In this document: piece after piece, positions 17,001 to 25,729 of the stretch
Numbering within the stretch: the stretch's first letter is position 1
How the letters are laid out: each line of letters starts with the position of its first letter
Assembly: GCA_022801595.1 (NCBI GenBank)
Contig: JAAWSO010000006.1
Location: 1-64,000 of the forward strand
Source: Clostridiales bacterium
GTDB taxonomy: Bacteria; Bacillota; Clostridia; Oscillospirales; Acutalibacteraceae
Length of the DNA: 64,000 bases
Reading direction: 5' to 3'
The notes under the pieces: model-generated
Told to the model about the DNA's origin: nothing
The model's database searches: none
Seen by the model: the letters and a program-made list of their open reading frames with translations, nothing else
Program-made: the position numbers and the translations under genes

Positions 17001-18445
17001 GAGATAAGACGCCGGATATCGACTTGAACTTTTCCGGTGAATACCAAAGTGACGCCCATCGTTATACGGAAACCCTGTTTGGCAAGGACAATGTGTTTAA
17101 GGCTGGTACCATTGCTACGGTGGCGGATAAAACGGCATTAGGATTTGTAAAGAAGTATGCGGAGGAACGAGGCGTGCCCATGCACCGCGCGGAAGAACAG
17201 CGGCTGGCGCTTGGATGCACCGGCGTGAAACGCACAACAGGACAGCATCCAGGCGGGATGGTGGTGGTGCCGCGAGGGATGGAAATTTATGATTTCTGCC
17301 CGGTTCAACGGCCGGCCAATGATCAGAATTCCGATAACATCACCACGCATTTCGACTTCCACTCCATTCATGATACCATTTGTAAGCTGGATGAGCTGGG
17401 CCATGATGTGCCCACCATTTACCGCTATCTGGAGGATTACACCGGCATTTCAGTAATGGATGTTTCCATGAGCGACCCGCAGGTTATGTCCCTGTTTACG
17501 TCTACCGAAGCGTTGGGCGTCACTCCAGAGGAGATTGATTCTCAAACAGGCACTTTTTCCTTGCCAGAAGTGGGCACCAGCTTTGTGCGGCAGATGCTCA
17601 TTGACTCTCAGCCCAAAACCTTTTCTGATTTATTGCAGGTTTCCGGTCTTTCCCACGGTACGGATGTCTGGCTAGGGAATGCCCAGGATTTGATCAAAAA
17701 AGGGACTTGCACCATTTCGGAAGTGATCGGAACCCGGGACAGCATTATGACCTATTTGATGCTGAAAGGTTTGGAGCCGAAAATGGCGTTTAAAATTATG
17801 GAAATTACCCGGAAGGGAAAGGCGAGCCAGCTTTTGACTGAAGAGCATTTGACCGCTATGCGGGAGCACCAAGTGCCGGAATGGTACATTGATTCCTGCA
17901 TGAAAATCAAGTATATGTTCCCCAAAGCCCACGCCGCCGCCTACATGATTTCGACGTTGCGCCTGGGCTGGTATAAAGTCCATCGGCCAGTGGAATATTA
18001 CGCCGCTTACTTTACGGTGCGGGGGGAGGATTTCGATGGGGCTACGGTAATCAAGGGCCGGGAAGCAGTACGGCGCCGAATGCAGGAAATTACTATGAAG
18101 GGGAAAGAGGCCTCCAAAAAGGAAGAGGATTCCTTTGCAACCTTCCAGATTGTCAATGAGATGTTAGCGCGGAACATCCAGGTGTTACCTATTGATTTGT
18201 ACCAATCCGACGCTACCCGGTATTTGGTGGAGGATGGGAAAATTCGTCTGCCCTTCGCGTCGTTGAGCGGCGTTGGGGAATCAGCGGCTAAAAGTTTGGC
18301 GGCTGCCCGGGAAACTGGAGGAGAGTATATTTCTGTGGATGATTTGCAGACACGCGCCAAGGTGTCCAAAACGGTGATCGAAATGCTGGCGGAGTCGGGG
18401 GCCTTGCAAGGACTGCCGGAAAGTAGCCAGATGACTTTTTTTTAA
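14096..18445 (+). CDS. polC: DNA polymerase III PolC-type alpha subunit
   Basis: Replicative polymerase of low-GC Gram-positives with built-in proofreading. 1449 residues, the usual length. In order: N-terminal tau-binding region, OB domain (about 240-320), PHP domain (ELHLHTNMSSMDGM near 345), DnaQ-like exonuclease (FDIETTGLSPNKDRITEIGA near 434), palm/fingers with two CPNC zinc motifs near 920-945, and the catalytic GDKTPDIDLNFSGEYQ near 970. The start is TTG 14096 or 14099 behind AGTAGGA. The order ispG-polC after rseP is common in clostridia. Confidence 0.97.
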   Translation: MLNKFGEILKDYLDFSALPKHVQDGTVCSLEIDLEHRALLVEVEFADLVQREMLFRMEQELARSLLRLRVGNTRIAPRFPQERFTMDYYPDLVQELKRRDASLNGFLKDSQAVLEGERLSITLSHGGYEALSSRHVDRELARLIREEFNYSVEVTFGGTLTIESDSSEYIEKRKIEEEKIRRQSLVDDVEAYEESMERQGVVRTTQVRDRNHLLPMYIPETVRELYGRSTKAKPLPIQKVTPDAGSVTIWGEIFALDSKLTRDKSKKIYNIQITDYTGSMSLKLIDDVSQCRGLDTLKIGKTILARGEIDYDKYDRENVLRVRGLATAEQIKVVDQAATKRVELHLHTNMSSMDGMTPAGDLIARAQEWGHPAIAITDHGVAQAFPDAMNAVNKIRKNGGDIKVIYGVEAYFVNDMVPAVTGESNHMLSDIFISFDIETTGLSPNKDRITEIGAVRLKNGEIIERFNTFVNPEMKIPPKITELTGITDQMVADAPSEEEAIRAFYQFCGEDAVLVAHNAEFDTSFIRIAAQRHGMDFPYAYIDSLPMCRSMLKDIKNCKLDTVAKYLKLDPFNHHRASDDATVLAKIFAVLLTRLKEDTGIQSVMEINTALTGGDVKKIRPYHQIILVKNAVGLKNLYKLISFSHLDYFYKTPRIPKSVLMDYREGLLVGSACESGELFRAVFSGQPWNVLCEIASFYDYLEIQPLGNNEFMIRNGMVPDEEKLKEFNRTIVKLGEALHKPVVATGDVHFLDPKDGDYRKILMAGQGFGDADQQAPLYLRTTAEMLEEFAYLGQEKAYEVVVENPNKIADMVEDISPIPPGVFPPFIDGAEEDLIRITMERTKAMYGDPLPELVQKRLDKELGSITKHGFSVLYMTAQKLVADSEEHGYLVGSRGSVGSSFVATMSGISEVNPLEPHYVCPNCQNSEFIVDGSYGSGFDLPPKKCPNCGTDYHRDGHTIPFETFLGFDGDKTPDIDLNFSGEYQSDAHRYTETLFGKDNVFKAGTIATVADKTALGFVKKYAEERGVPMHRAEEQRLALGCTGVKRTTGQHPGGMVVVPRGMEIYDFCPVQRPANDQNSDNITTHFDFHSIHDTICKLDELGHDVPTIYRYLEDYTGISVMDVSMSDPQVMSLFTSTEALGVTPEEIDSQTGTFSLPEVGTSFVRQMLIDSQPKTFSDLLQVSGLSHGTDVWLGNAQDLIKKGTCTISEVIGTRDSIMTYLMLKGLEPKMAFKIMEITRKGKASQLLTEEHLTAMREHQVPEWYIDSCMKIKYMFPKAHAAAYMISTLRLGWYKVHRPVEYYAAYFTVRGEDFDGATVIKGREAVRRRMQEITMKGKEASKKEEDSFATFQIVNEMLARNIQVLPIDLYQSDATRYLVEDGKIRLPFASLSGVGESAAKSLAAARETGGEYISVDDLQTRAKVSKTVIEMLAESGALQGLPESSQMTFF

Positions 18446-18465
18446 GCAATCTTTGAGAGAGTATC

Positions 18466-18495
18466 TTGACAAGTGGTAATTTACTATGCTATTAT
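18466..18495 (+). promoter_or_regulatory. promoter of the histidine operon
   Basis: Consensus TTGACA (18466-18471), 18 bp, TATTAT (18490-18495), about 50 bp upstream of hisZ. No T-box or attenuator is visible in the short leader. Confidence 0.7.
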
Positions 18496-18546
18496 ATTAG
18501 CGAACTAAAGTGATAAAATAACACAAAGAAATGGTGGGATCCATGG

Positions 18547-19749
18547 ATGAAAAAATATAATAAAATTACACCGGAAGGAACCAAGGACCTGTTATTTGAA
18601 GAATGTCTGACTCATCGTCATGTGGAGCGGCTATTGGCCAATGTATTTGCATCTCATGGGTTTCATGAAGTGGTAACCCCCGGATTGGAATTTTATGATG
18701 TGTTCCATTTTGATTCCTCCGCTATCAGCCAAGAGCGCATGTATAAGATGACGGATCAGCGAGGGCGGCTGGTAGTGATGCGTCCAGATTCTACCATTCC
18801 CATTGCACGTGTGACCGCTACACATTTGCAAAATCAGCCCAAGCCCCTACGTTTTTACTACACCCAGCACATTTACCGCAATACCCCAGGGCTCACTGGA
18901 CGTAGCGATGAGATCATGCAGTCGGGAATTGAGCTGATTGGGGCTAGTGGAAAACGGGCGGATTTGGAGGTCATTGTGACCGCCATCGAAGCGTTGAGCA
19001 AATGTGTACCGGATTTCCGTATGGAGCTGGGACATGCCGGTTTTTTCCAGGCGATTGCCCAACAGCTTCCCATTGCGGAGCATTGGAAAGAGGATATTCG
19101 GGCGACCATTGAAGCGAAGAATTACGCCGCTCTGAACACCATGTTGGATCGTTTGGAGCAAGGCCCTGCGGTGGACGCTATGCGCAAGCTCCCCCGGCTG
19201 TTTGGCGGCAAGGAGATTTTCGAGGAGGCCGCTCCCTTCTGTTTGAATGAGAAAACCGCGGAAACCTTGGACTATTTGCGACAGATTTATGAAGCGCTGT
19301 CGGTGTTGGGGTTGGGCGACCGGATCATGGTGGATCTTGGTTTGGTACAGCGCAATGATTATTATACCAACATTATTTTCAGTGCTTATGTGGAGGAGTG
19401 CGGCGATGCCATTCTCACTGGTGGGCGCTATGATAATTTGTTGGCCTCCTTTGATTCGCCTATGCCCGCAGTGGGTTTCGCCATTAATGTGGATGAAATC
19501 ACTCGGGTTTTGATGGAGAGAAACAAAGGGAAAAAGATGCCAAATGTGGATATTTTGGTTCACAGTGAGGACGGCTATGAAATCAAAGCCCTCAACTATG
19601 CGGCGAACCTGGTGGAACAGAATTTGCGCTGTGAAAACAGCATCTTTCCAGATAGGGAGGAATCTTTGGAATATGCGCGAAGAATGGGGATTTGCCGGGT
19701 GGATTTCGTTGGGGATACCATTGAAACCGTACATAAAATAAATCTATAA
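18547..19749 (+). CDS. hisZ: ATP phosphoribosyltransferase regulatory subunit
   Basis: HisRS-like subunit that activates short-form HisG. 400 residues with class II synthetase motifs (TPEGTKDLLFEE near the start, MRPDSTIPIARV near 79, LRFYYTQHIYRNT near 99) but without a C-terminal anticodon-binding domain typical of a true HisRS. The next gene is a short HisG, which needs HisZ. The ATG at 18547 is used because an ATG at 18543 stops after five codons. Confidence 0.9.
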   Translation: MKKYNKITPEGTKDLLFEECLTHRHVERLLANVFASHGFHEVVTPGLEFYDVFHFDSSAISQERMYKMTDQRGRLVVMRPDSTIPIARVTATHLQNQPKPLRFYYTQHIYRNTPGLTGRSDEIMQSGIELIGASGKRADLEVIVTAIEALSKCVPDFRMELGHAGFFQAIAQQLPIAEHWKEDIRATIEAKNYAALNTMLDRLEQGPAVDAMRKLPRLFGGKEIFEEAAPFCLNEKTAETLDYLRQIYEALSVLGLGDRIMVDLGLVQRNDYYTNIIFSAYVEECGDAILTGGRYDNLLASFDSPMPAVGFAINVDEITRVLMERNKGKKMPNVDILVHSEDGYEIKALNYAANLVEQNLRCENSIFPDREESLEYARRMGICRVDFVGDTIETVHKINL

Positions 19750-19773
19750 AAATTGGGGATAGGGGCTTGGCTT

Positions 19774-20403
19774 ATGAAACCTTTACGGATTGCCCTGACA
19801 AAAGGGCGGCTGGAAAAAGATACGGTTGCATTGTTTGAGAAGATCGGCTATGATTGTACAGCGATCAAAAACAAAGGCAGGAAGCTGATTTTGCCAGTGG
19901 GGAACAATCAGTTTGCCGTTGTGTTGGCGAAAGCGGCCGACGTGATCACCTATGTGGAGCATGGCGTGTGCGATTTAGGTGTGGTGGGCAAGGATACGAT
20001 CATGGAAAACGGCACTAGTTTTTATGAGGTGCTGGATCTTGGCTTTGGGAAATGCCGGTTTGCCCTGGCGGCTCCCAAGGGGAAGAAATTCTATGAAGGC
20101 TACCATGCCAAAACCATTGCAACGAAATACCCGAATGTGGCCCGCAGCTTTTTTGAGAGCAAGGCCATGGATGTGCAGATCATCAAGATTGAGGGTTCGG
20201 TGGAACTGGCTCCATTACTGGGCTTGTCAGATGGAATTGTGGACATCGTAGAAACCGGCTCCACGCTGCGGGAAAATGGATTGGAGGTCGTGGAGGATGT
20301 CTGTGACATTTCCGCCCGGCTGATTGTCAATACCGCCAGCCTGAAATTGCGGAAAGCGGAAATTCAGGCGTTGATTGAAGAAATAGAACGTGCGAAAGCA
20401 TAA
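19774..20403 (+). CDS. hisG: ATP phosphoribosyltransferase, short form
   Basis: First committed step of histidine synthesis (PRPP + ATP). ATG 19774 gives MKPLRIALTKGRLEKD and 209 residues, the short form that lacks the C-terminal feedback domain and works with HisZ. GVVGKDTIMENG near residue 75 and VDIVETGSTLRENGLE near 160 are family motifs. An upstream TTG at 19753 is less likely. It lies 24 bp after hisZ. Confidence 0.96.
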   Translation: MKPLRIALTKGRLEKDTVALFEKIGYDCTAIKNKGRKLILPVGNNQFAVVLAKAADVITYVEHGVCDLGVVGKDTIMENGTSFYEVLDLGFGKCRFALAAPKGKKFYEGYHAKTIATKYPNVARSFFESKAMDVQIIKIEGSVELAPLLGLSDGIVDIVETGSTLRENGLEVVEDVCDISARLIVNTASLKLRKAEIQALIEEIERAKA

Positions 20404-20422
20404 GGGATAGGGGGATTTTGCT

Positions 20423-21712
20423 GTGATTCAACTGGTAAAAAAAGAGGAAAAAACAACCCGTGAGTTTGTGCAGCAGCTGATGCAGCGCGCCGGGGAAAAA
20501 GACAAACGAGTCGATGCAATTGTGGCGGAAATTCTGGAGAATGTCCGTACCCGGGGGGATGAGGCCGTGCGAGCGTATACCCAGAAATTCGACGGCCACG
20601 CTCCTGAGAATATGGAGATTTCCCAACAGGAGATCGCCCACATGGCCACCTTATGCGACCCAGATTTTGTGGACGCCTTGGAGCGGGCGGCGGAGAATAT
20701 CCGGGCGTTCCACAGCAAACAAAAACAGCAAAGTTGGCTGGATACCCAGGCCAACGGCGTGATTTTGGGCCAGCGGGTTCGCGGCCTGGAGAAAGTGGGG
20801 ATTTATGTGCCGGGGGGCACCGCTGCTTATCCGTCTTCTGTATTGATGAACGCCATTCCCGCGAAAATAGCTGGGGTGAAAGAAATTGTCATGGTGACGC
20901 CCCCAGGCAAGGACGGCAAGCCAAACCCGGATATTATGGCGGCCGCTTACGTGGCAGGCGTGGACCGAGTGTTCTTAGTTGGGGGCGCGCAAGCCGCCGC
21001 GGCATTGGCATATGGGACCGAGAGTATTCCGAAGGTGGACAAAATTGTAGGACCAGGCAATATTTTTGTGGCGACTGCCAAGAAGCATTTGTATGGTATT
21101 GTTGACATTGATATGATCGCCGGCCCCAGTGAGATTTTGATTGTGGCAGATGAAACCGCAGACCCCAAATTTCTGGCGGCAGACCTGATGTCCCAAGCGG
21201 AGCACGATGTGCTTGCCTCTGCGATTTTGCTGACCACTTCCGAAACCGTCGCTACCCAGACCATTGCGGAAATTGAGCGGCAGGTTCAGAACTTAGAGCG
21301 GAAAGACATCATCAATCGTTCCCTGGATGATTTTGGCGCGGTGATTGTGTGCGAGACGATGGACGAGGCGGTGGAGTTTGCCAATGATTTGGCCCCCGAA
21401 CATTTGGAGCTTTGCGCTGCGAATCCACTGGAATACATCGGCCGTTTGGACAATGCTGGTTCTCTGTTCTTGGGAAACTATGCGCCGGAACCATTGGGCG
21501 ATTACTATGCAGGCCCCAACCATGTTTTGCCCACCAGCGGGACCGCCCGCTTTTTTTCTCCCCTTTCCGTGGACAGCTTTGTCAAAAAGTCCAGTTTTAT
21601 TTACTATACGGAGGACGCTTTAAAGACTGCAAAAGATGATATTGTGATCCTGGCAGAGACCGAAGGATTGACCGCTCATGCCAACTCCATTAAGGTTCGG
21701 TTTGAGAAATAA
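20423..21712 (+). CDS. hisD: histidinol dehydrogenase
   Basis: Zinc enzyme performing the last two oxidations to histidine. 429 residues from a GTG start behind AGGGGGA. Motifs: VGIYVPGGTAAYPSSVLMNA near 125, VGPGNIFVATAKK near 210, and the zinc and substrate region SQAEHDVLASAILLT near 255. Position and length are standard for a his operon. Confidence 0.97.
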   Translation: MIQLVKKEEKTTREFVQQLMQRAGEKDKRVDAIVAEILENVRTRGDEAVRAYTQKFDGHAPENMEISQQEIAHMATLCDPDFVDALERAAENIRAFHSKQKQQSWLDTQANGVILGQRVRGLEKVGIYVPGGTAAYPSSVLMNAIPAKIAGVKEIVMVTPPGKDGKPNPDIMAAAYVAGVDRVFLVGGAQAAAALAYGTESIPKVDKIVGPGNIFVATAKKHLYGIVDIDMIAGPSEILIVADETADPKFLAADLMSQAEHDVLASAILLTTSETVATQTIAEIERQVQNLERKDIINRSLDDFGAVIVCETMDEAVEFANDLAPEHLELCAANPLEYIGRLDNAGSLFLGNYAPEPLGDYYAGPNHVLPTSGTARFFSPLSVDSFVKKSSFIYYTEDALKTAKDDIVILAETEGLTAHANSIKVRFEK

Positions 21713-21736
21713 AGAATTCTTTTTGAAAGGCGTGAG

Positions 21737-22810
21737 ATGATGTCGTATTCGTTAAACCGTAAGATCCGAGACTTAAAGCCCTATGACCCAATTGAAGGGG
21801 AATATCGGATTCGCTTGGACGCGAATGAGTCGTTCCTGCCGGTTCCAGAAGAAATCAAAACTGGAATTTTGCAGGCAGTGGAGGAAACCGCGTTCCACCG
21901 GTATCCCGATTCCTTGGCCAAGGAAGTCAGCGCCGCGTTTGCCGATTATTATGAGGTGGACCCAAAGCATGTGGCGGTGGGGAATGGTTCCGATGAGAGC
22001 ATTTCAGTGATTCTTTCGGCTTTTCTCATGAAAGGGGATAAAATCCTTACGGTTAGCCCGGATTTCTCCATGTACCGATTTTATGCTTCCATTGTGGAGG
22101 CAGAATCCGTTGTCTTGGAAAAAGAAGAGGATTTAACCATTTCGGTGGACAAGCTGATCAAGACTGCCAATGAACAGAAGGTACGGATGATTATTTTTTC
22201 CAATCCCTGCAATCCAACTTCACTGGGACTCCAGCGGGACGAAGTGCGCCGGTTGATTCGCTCCGTAGACGCGCTGGTCGTGTTGGATGAGGCATATATG
22301 GATTTTTGGGATCAGTCTTTGTTGAGGGAAGCGGCCCAATACGAGAACCTGATCATCCTGCGCACGTGCTCCAAAGCCTTTGGCATGGCGGCCATTCGGC
22401 TGGGCTTTTCAGTCGCCAATGAAACCTTGACCAATGCCATCAAAGCGGTGAAATCGCCTTATAATTCCAATACCCTGACCCAAAAAATTGGAGCGGAATT
22501 GTTCCGGCATCCGACATTATTGCATCAGGGGATCCAGGAGATTGTCGATTCTAAACAGGCTTTGTATCGGAACATGAAAGAACTGGAAGCCTCTTGTCAC
22601 GAAGAAATTTTGGTGTACGAAAGCTGTACCAATTTTATTTTTATTCGTACCGAAAAAGCGAAACAAATCTATGACTTTTTGCTCATTCAAAGCATCGCGG
22701 TGCGGCTCTTTCCAGGATATCTGCGGATATCTGCTGGAAATGCCCAGGAAAATGCCGCAGTGGTTGCCGCGTGCCGGCAATTTTTGCTGGAAGGGGAGGG
22801 GAAAGCTTGA
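21737..22810 (+). CDS. hisC: histidinol-phosphate aminotransferase
   Basis: PLP-dependent transaminase of histidine synthesis. 357 residues. RLDANESFLPVP near residue 27 and the PLP-lysine segment LRTCSKAFGMAAIRLG near 212 are typical. GAAAGG precedes tandem ATGs (21737 and 21740). Its TGA overlaps the hisB ATG. Confidence 0.95.
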   Translation: MMSYSLNRKIRDLKPYDPIEGEYRIRLDANESFLPVPEEIKTGILQAVEETAFHRYPDSLAKEVSAAFADYYEVDPKHVAVGNGSDESISVILSAFLMKGDKILTVSPDFSMYRFYASIVEAESVVLEKEEDLTISVDKLIKTANEQKVRMIIFSNPCNPTSLGLQRDEVRRLIRSVDALVVLDEAYMDFWDQSLLREAAQYENLIILRTCSKAFGMAAIRLGFSVANETLTNAIKAVKSPYNSNTLTQKIGAELFRHPTLLHQGIQEIVDSKQALYRNMKELEASCHEEILVYESCTNFIFIRTEKAKQIYDFLLIQSIAVRLFPGYLRISAGNAQENAAVVAACRQFLLEGEGKA

Positions 22811-23388
22811 TGAGAAGTTCTACACAATCCAGAAAAACTAGAGAGACAGACATTACCCTGACCTTGCAGTTAGATGGGGGTGAGGTGGACATCCATACGG
22901 GCATTGGATTTTTTGACCACATGCTGACCGCTTTCGCGACGCACGGAGGATTTGGTTTGATCTTGCGGGCGGAGGGGGATCTACATGTAGACTGCCATCA
23001 TACCATTGAAGACACTGGCATTGTGCTGGGGAAAGCTTTTGCTCAGGCCTTGGGAAACAAGGCGGGTGTCGCCCGGTTCGGAAGCTTTTATGTGCCTATG
23101 GATGAGGCGTTGGCGTTTTGCTCCGTGGACATTAGTGGGCGGCCGTATGTGGTGTTTCAGGCGGAATTTGCCGAGGAACGGATTGGTGAATATGATACCT
23201 GTATGACAGAAGAATTTGTGCGGGCTTTTGCCACCAATGCGGGACTGACATTGCATACACGGTTGGAATATGGGAAAAATTCTCACCATTGTGTGGAAGC
23301 AATTTATAAAGCGATTGCTCATGCGATGCGATTGGCGGTGGCGCGGTCACAGAGTGGAGAAGTGCTGTCCACCAAAGGTGTTTTATAA
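22810..23388 (+). CDS. hisB: imidazoleglycerol-phosphate dehydratase
   Basis: Dehydrates IGP to imidazole-acetol phosphate. 192 residues starting at the ATG that overlaps the hisC stop, with GGAGGGGAAAG upstream. The manganese-binding histidines are in GIGFFDHMLTAFATHGGFGL (near 37) and DCHHTIEDTGIVLG (near 67), plus GKNSHHCVEAIYKA near 157. Monofunctional form. Confidence 0.97.
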   Translation: MRSSTQSRKTRETDITLTLQLDGGEVDIHTGIGFFDHMLTAFATHGGFGLILRAEGDLHVDCHHTIEDTGIVLGKAFAQALGNKAGVARFGSFYVPMDEALAFCSVDISGRPYVVFQAEFAEERIGEYDTCMTEEFVRAFATNAGLTLHTRLEYGKNSHHCVEAIYKAIAHAMRLAVARSQSGEVLSTKGVL

Positions 23389-23410
23389 TTTGGAAGAAGG
23401 GGGTTGGGAT

Positions 23411-24130
23411 ATGTTAATTTTTCCCGCCATTGATTTAAAGGATGGAATTTGCGTCCGATTGAAAAAAGGAGATTACGCTACAGCGCATAAGGTGGCGGAA
23501 GATCCTTTGCAGACGGCGAAGGCGTTTCAGGAAGCAGGTGCGACTTGGATTCACATGGTGGATTTGGACGGTGCAAAAGAAAAAAAGCCAGTCAATTCCG
23601 ATATTGTGTTTGACGTGGTTTCCCACACGGATCTCAAAGTGGAAGTCGGCGGTGGCATTCGGGATATGGAAACGGTGGAATTCTATTTGAAGCGCGGGGT
23701 TTCCCGGGTAATCCTGGGGTCAGTAGCCTTGAAAAATCCCGCTTTCGTCGAGGAAGCAGTAAAGAAGTATGGCGACAAAATTGCAGTGGGAATTGATGCG
23801 TTACACGGCAAAGTAGCAGCAGAAGGCTGGACCGATCAGTCAGAAATGGATTATCTGGAGCTGGCGAAAAGCATGGAGGCGATAGGAGTGTCCTGTATTA
23901 TCTTTACTGACATTTCCCGGGATGGGATGCTAAGCGGTCCCAATTTGGATATGTTGCGCACTCTTAATCAGACGGTATCCTGCAACATCATTGCAAGCGG
24001 CGGCGTAAGCAATTTATCCGACATTGAGGATTTGAGAGATTTGCATCTCTATGGGGCTATTTGTGGCAAGGCTCTTTATACCGGGGATTTAAGCCTGTAT
24101 CAAGCGATTGTGGTCAGTCGTCACGAATAG
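23411..24130 (+). CDS. hisA: ProFAR isomerase
   Basis: Isomerises ProFAR to PRFAR. 239 residues, TIM barrel, from ATG 23411 (MLIFPAIDLKDGICVRLKKG). The catalytic Asp of the first strand (AIDLKDG) and that of FTDISRDGML near 170 are present, as are VEVGGGIRD and the phosphate-binding IIASGGV. HisA specificity over HisF is supported by this start motif and the RL region. It directly follows hisB; the hisH gene usually found here is missing. Confidence 0.93.
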   Translation: MLIFPAIDLKDGICVRLKKGDYATAHKVAEDPLQTAKAFQEAGATWIHMVDLDGAKEKKPVNSDIVFDVVSHTDLKVEVGGGIRDMETVEFYLKRGVSRVILGSVALKNPAFVEEAVKKYGDKIAVGIDALHGKVAAEGWTDQSEMDYLELAKSMEAIGVSCIIFTDISRDGMLSGPNLDMLRTLNQTVSCNIIASGGVSNLSDIEDLRDLHLYGAICGKALYTGDLSLYQAIVVSRHE

Positions 24131-24142
24131 GAGGGGAATCGT

Positions 24143-24511
24143 ATGCAGGACTTTATCACAGCAAACGGCGCTCCTTATGCCGGGAAGGATTTGGAATTAT
24201 TTTTTCAAAAATCCGAACTGGTTCCCGCCGTGATCCAGGAAAAGGATACGAAAGAGGTGTTGATGCTGGCCTATATGAACCGGGAATCCTTGCAGAAAAC
24301 CCTGGAAACCGGCTACACTTGGTTTTACAGCCGCTCTCGACAGGAGCTTTGGAATAAGGGGGCAACCTCTGGGCATTTGCAGAAGGTGGTCAGCATCCAT
24401 GGAGATTGTGACGATGACACGCTTTTGGTCGTCGTGGAACAGACCGGCGCGGCTTGCCACACTGGGTCGCACACCTGCTTTTTTCAGGAAATTTGGAGGG
24501 ATCAACCATGA
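24143..24511 (+). CDS. hisI: phosphoribosyl-AMP cyclohydrolase
   Basis: Zinc enzyme opening the PR-AMP purine ring. 122 residues, a stand-alone domain. [37 protein letters not shown] and the zinc-binding DCDDDTLLV and [13 protein letters not shown] are hallmark motifs. It overlaps hisE by ATGA. hisF, usually just upstream, is absent. Confidence 0.96.
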   Translation: MQDFITANGAPYAGKDLELFFQKSELVPAVIQEKDTKEVLMLAYMNRESLQKTLETGYTWFYSRSRQELWNKGATSGHLQKVVSIHGDCDDDTLLVVVEQTGAACHTGSHTCFFQEIWRDQP

Positions 24512-24837
24512 ATGAACATGCATTGCAGCATCTTTATGAAACCATTGTTTCCCGCCGGGAAACGAAGCCGGAAGGGTCATATACGTCTTATCTATTTGAA
24601 AAAGGCCTGGACAAAATTCTCAAAAAATGCGGCGAGGAATGCAGCGAGGTCATCATTGCGGCTAAGAACCACGACCACCAGGAAACTATTTTGGAAATTT
24701 CTGATCTGCTGTATCATTTGACTGTATTAATGGTGAATCAAGGGATTACCCTAGAGGAAGTTAATGCGGAACTGGAAAAACGCAGCGAAAAAAGCGGGAA
24801 TTTAAAACAGTTCCATGTGGTGGATAAAAATAGCTAA
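24508..24837 (+). CDS. hisE: phosphoribosyl-ATP pyrophosphatase
   Basis: Converts PR-ATP to PR-AMP. 109 residues from the ATG overlapping the hisI stop. All-alpha MazG-like fold with [23 protein letters not shown] (seen as [13 protein letters not shown] near 45) and [12 protein letters not shown] near 70. Last gene of the operon, followed by a strong terminator. Confidence 0.95.
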   Translation: MNEHALQHLYETIVSRRETKPEGSYTSYLFEKGLDKILKKCGEECSEVIIAAKNHDHQETILEISDLLYHLTVLMVNQGITLEEVNAELEKRSEKSGNLKQFHVVDKNS

Positions 24838-24851
24838 ATCGGCAATTTCTT

Positions 24852-24875
24852 AAGGGCTGGCAACAGCCCTTTTTT
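24852..24875 (+). terminator. his operon terminator
   Basis: AAGGGCT (24852-24858) / AGCCCTT (24865-24871) with a 6-nt loop and a T tract. Confidence 0.85.
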
Positions 24876-24912
24876 GTCGCCGATTTGCGCAGGAACCTAG
24901 GGAAAAGATCAC

Positions 24913-24941
24913 TTGAAAAATAGGCTGGAGTGGGTTAAAAT
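24913..24941 (+). promoter_or_regulatory. promoter of the two-component system
   Basis: TTGAAA (24913-24918), 17 bp, TAAAAT (24936-24941), giving a leader of about 100 nt before the response regulator. Confidence 0.6.
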
Positions 24942-25050
24942 AAAAAAGATAAAATTCATACAAAGAAAAAAGTGTTTTGTAATTCCGAGATGACTCCCAA
25001 AAGCAGACGACTGATTCCTATGAATATAGAAAAGCACAGGAGGTTGTAAA

Positions 25051-25728
25051 ATGAGCGCGACGAAAATTTTGTTGGTGGAAGACGATTATAATATTGTGAA
25101 AAATCTTTCCGATATTTTAGAACAGGAAGGCTTCGATGTTTCGGTGGCTATGGGACAGAAGCTGGCCTTGGAATTGTTTGAAGACGGTGAATTCGATCTC
25201 TTGCTTCTGGACGTCTCTTTGCCGGACGGAAACGGTTATGCCGTTTGCACAGCAGTGCGCAAAATTTCCGATGTCCCCGTTATTTTTTTGACCGCTTCCG
25301 ATGACGAAATGAACGTAGTCACAGGACTGGATATGGGAGCGGACGATTATATCACCAAACCATTTCGTCCTATGGAGCTGGTTTCCCGTATTAAGAGCGC
25401 ATTGCGCCGCCATGGAAAAACGCCGTCTATTTTCCAAATGGGCAATTTGCAGGTGGATTCCGTGCGGGGGACGGTGCACAAAAATGGGGAGGAAGTGTTT
25501 CTCTCCGCTTTAGAATATCGGTTGCTTCTGGTATTCCTCAATAATAAAGGAGTGGTATTGTCCCGCAGTCAGCTTCTAGAATGCATTTGGGATGTGGCGG
25601 GAGATTTTGTCAATGACAACACACTGACGGTTTATATCAAGCGGCTACGGGATAAAATTGAGGATGATCCGCAAAATCCCACGATTATTAAAACGGTCCG
25701 AGGCCTTGGCTATAAGGTGGAGGGGTAA
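25051..25728 (+). CDS. OmpR-family response regulator
   Basis: 225 residues: receiver domain with acidic pocket D11/D12, phospho-acceptor D54 (LLLDVSLPDGNG), T81 and K103 (DDYITKPF), then a winged-helix DNA-binding domain (NDNTLTVYIKRLRDKIED near 190). It is followed 1 bp later by its kinase and then by an ABC transporter, the layout of peptide-antibiotic sensing modules such as BceRS-type systems. The target is probably the transporter promoter at 26777-26819 (inference). Confidence 0.9.
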   Translation: MSATKILLVEDDYNIVKNLSDILEQEGFDVSVAMGQKLALELFEDGEFDLLLLDVSLPDGNGYAVCTAVRKISDVPVIFLTASDDEMNVVTGLDMGADDYITKPFRPMELVSRIKSALRRHGKTPSIFQMGNLQVDSVRGTVHKNGEEVFLSALEYRLLLVFLNNKGVVLSRSQLLECIWDVAGDFVNDNTLTVYIKRLRDKIEDDPQNPTIIKTVRGLGYKVEG

Positions 25729-25729
25729 T

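Noticed and set aside
18496..18546. histidine attenuator or T-box in the hisZ leader
   Set aside because: The leader is about 45 nt with no His-rich peptide, no terminator stem and no T-box motif.
18847..19734. 295-codon minus-strand frame over hisZ
   Set aside because: Antisense shadow of an unambiguous hisZ.
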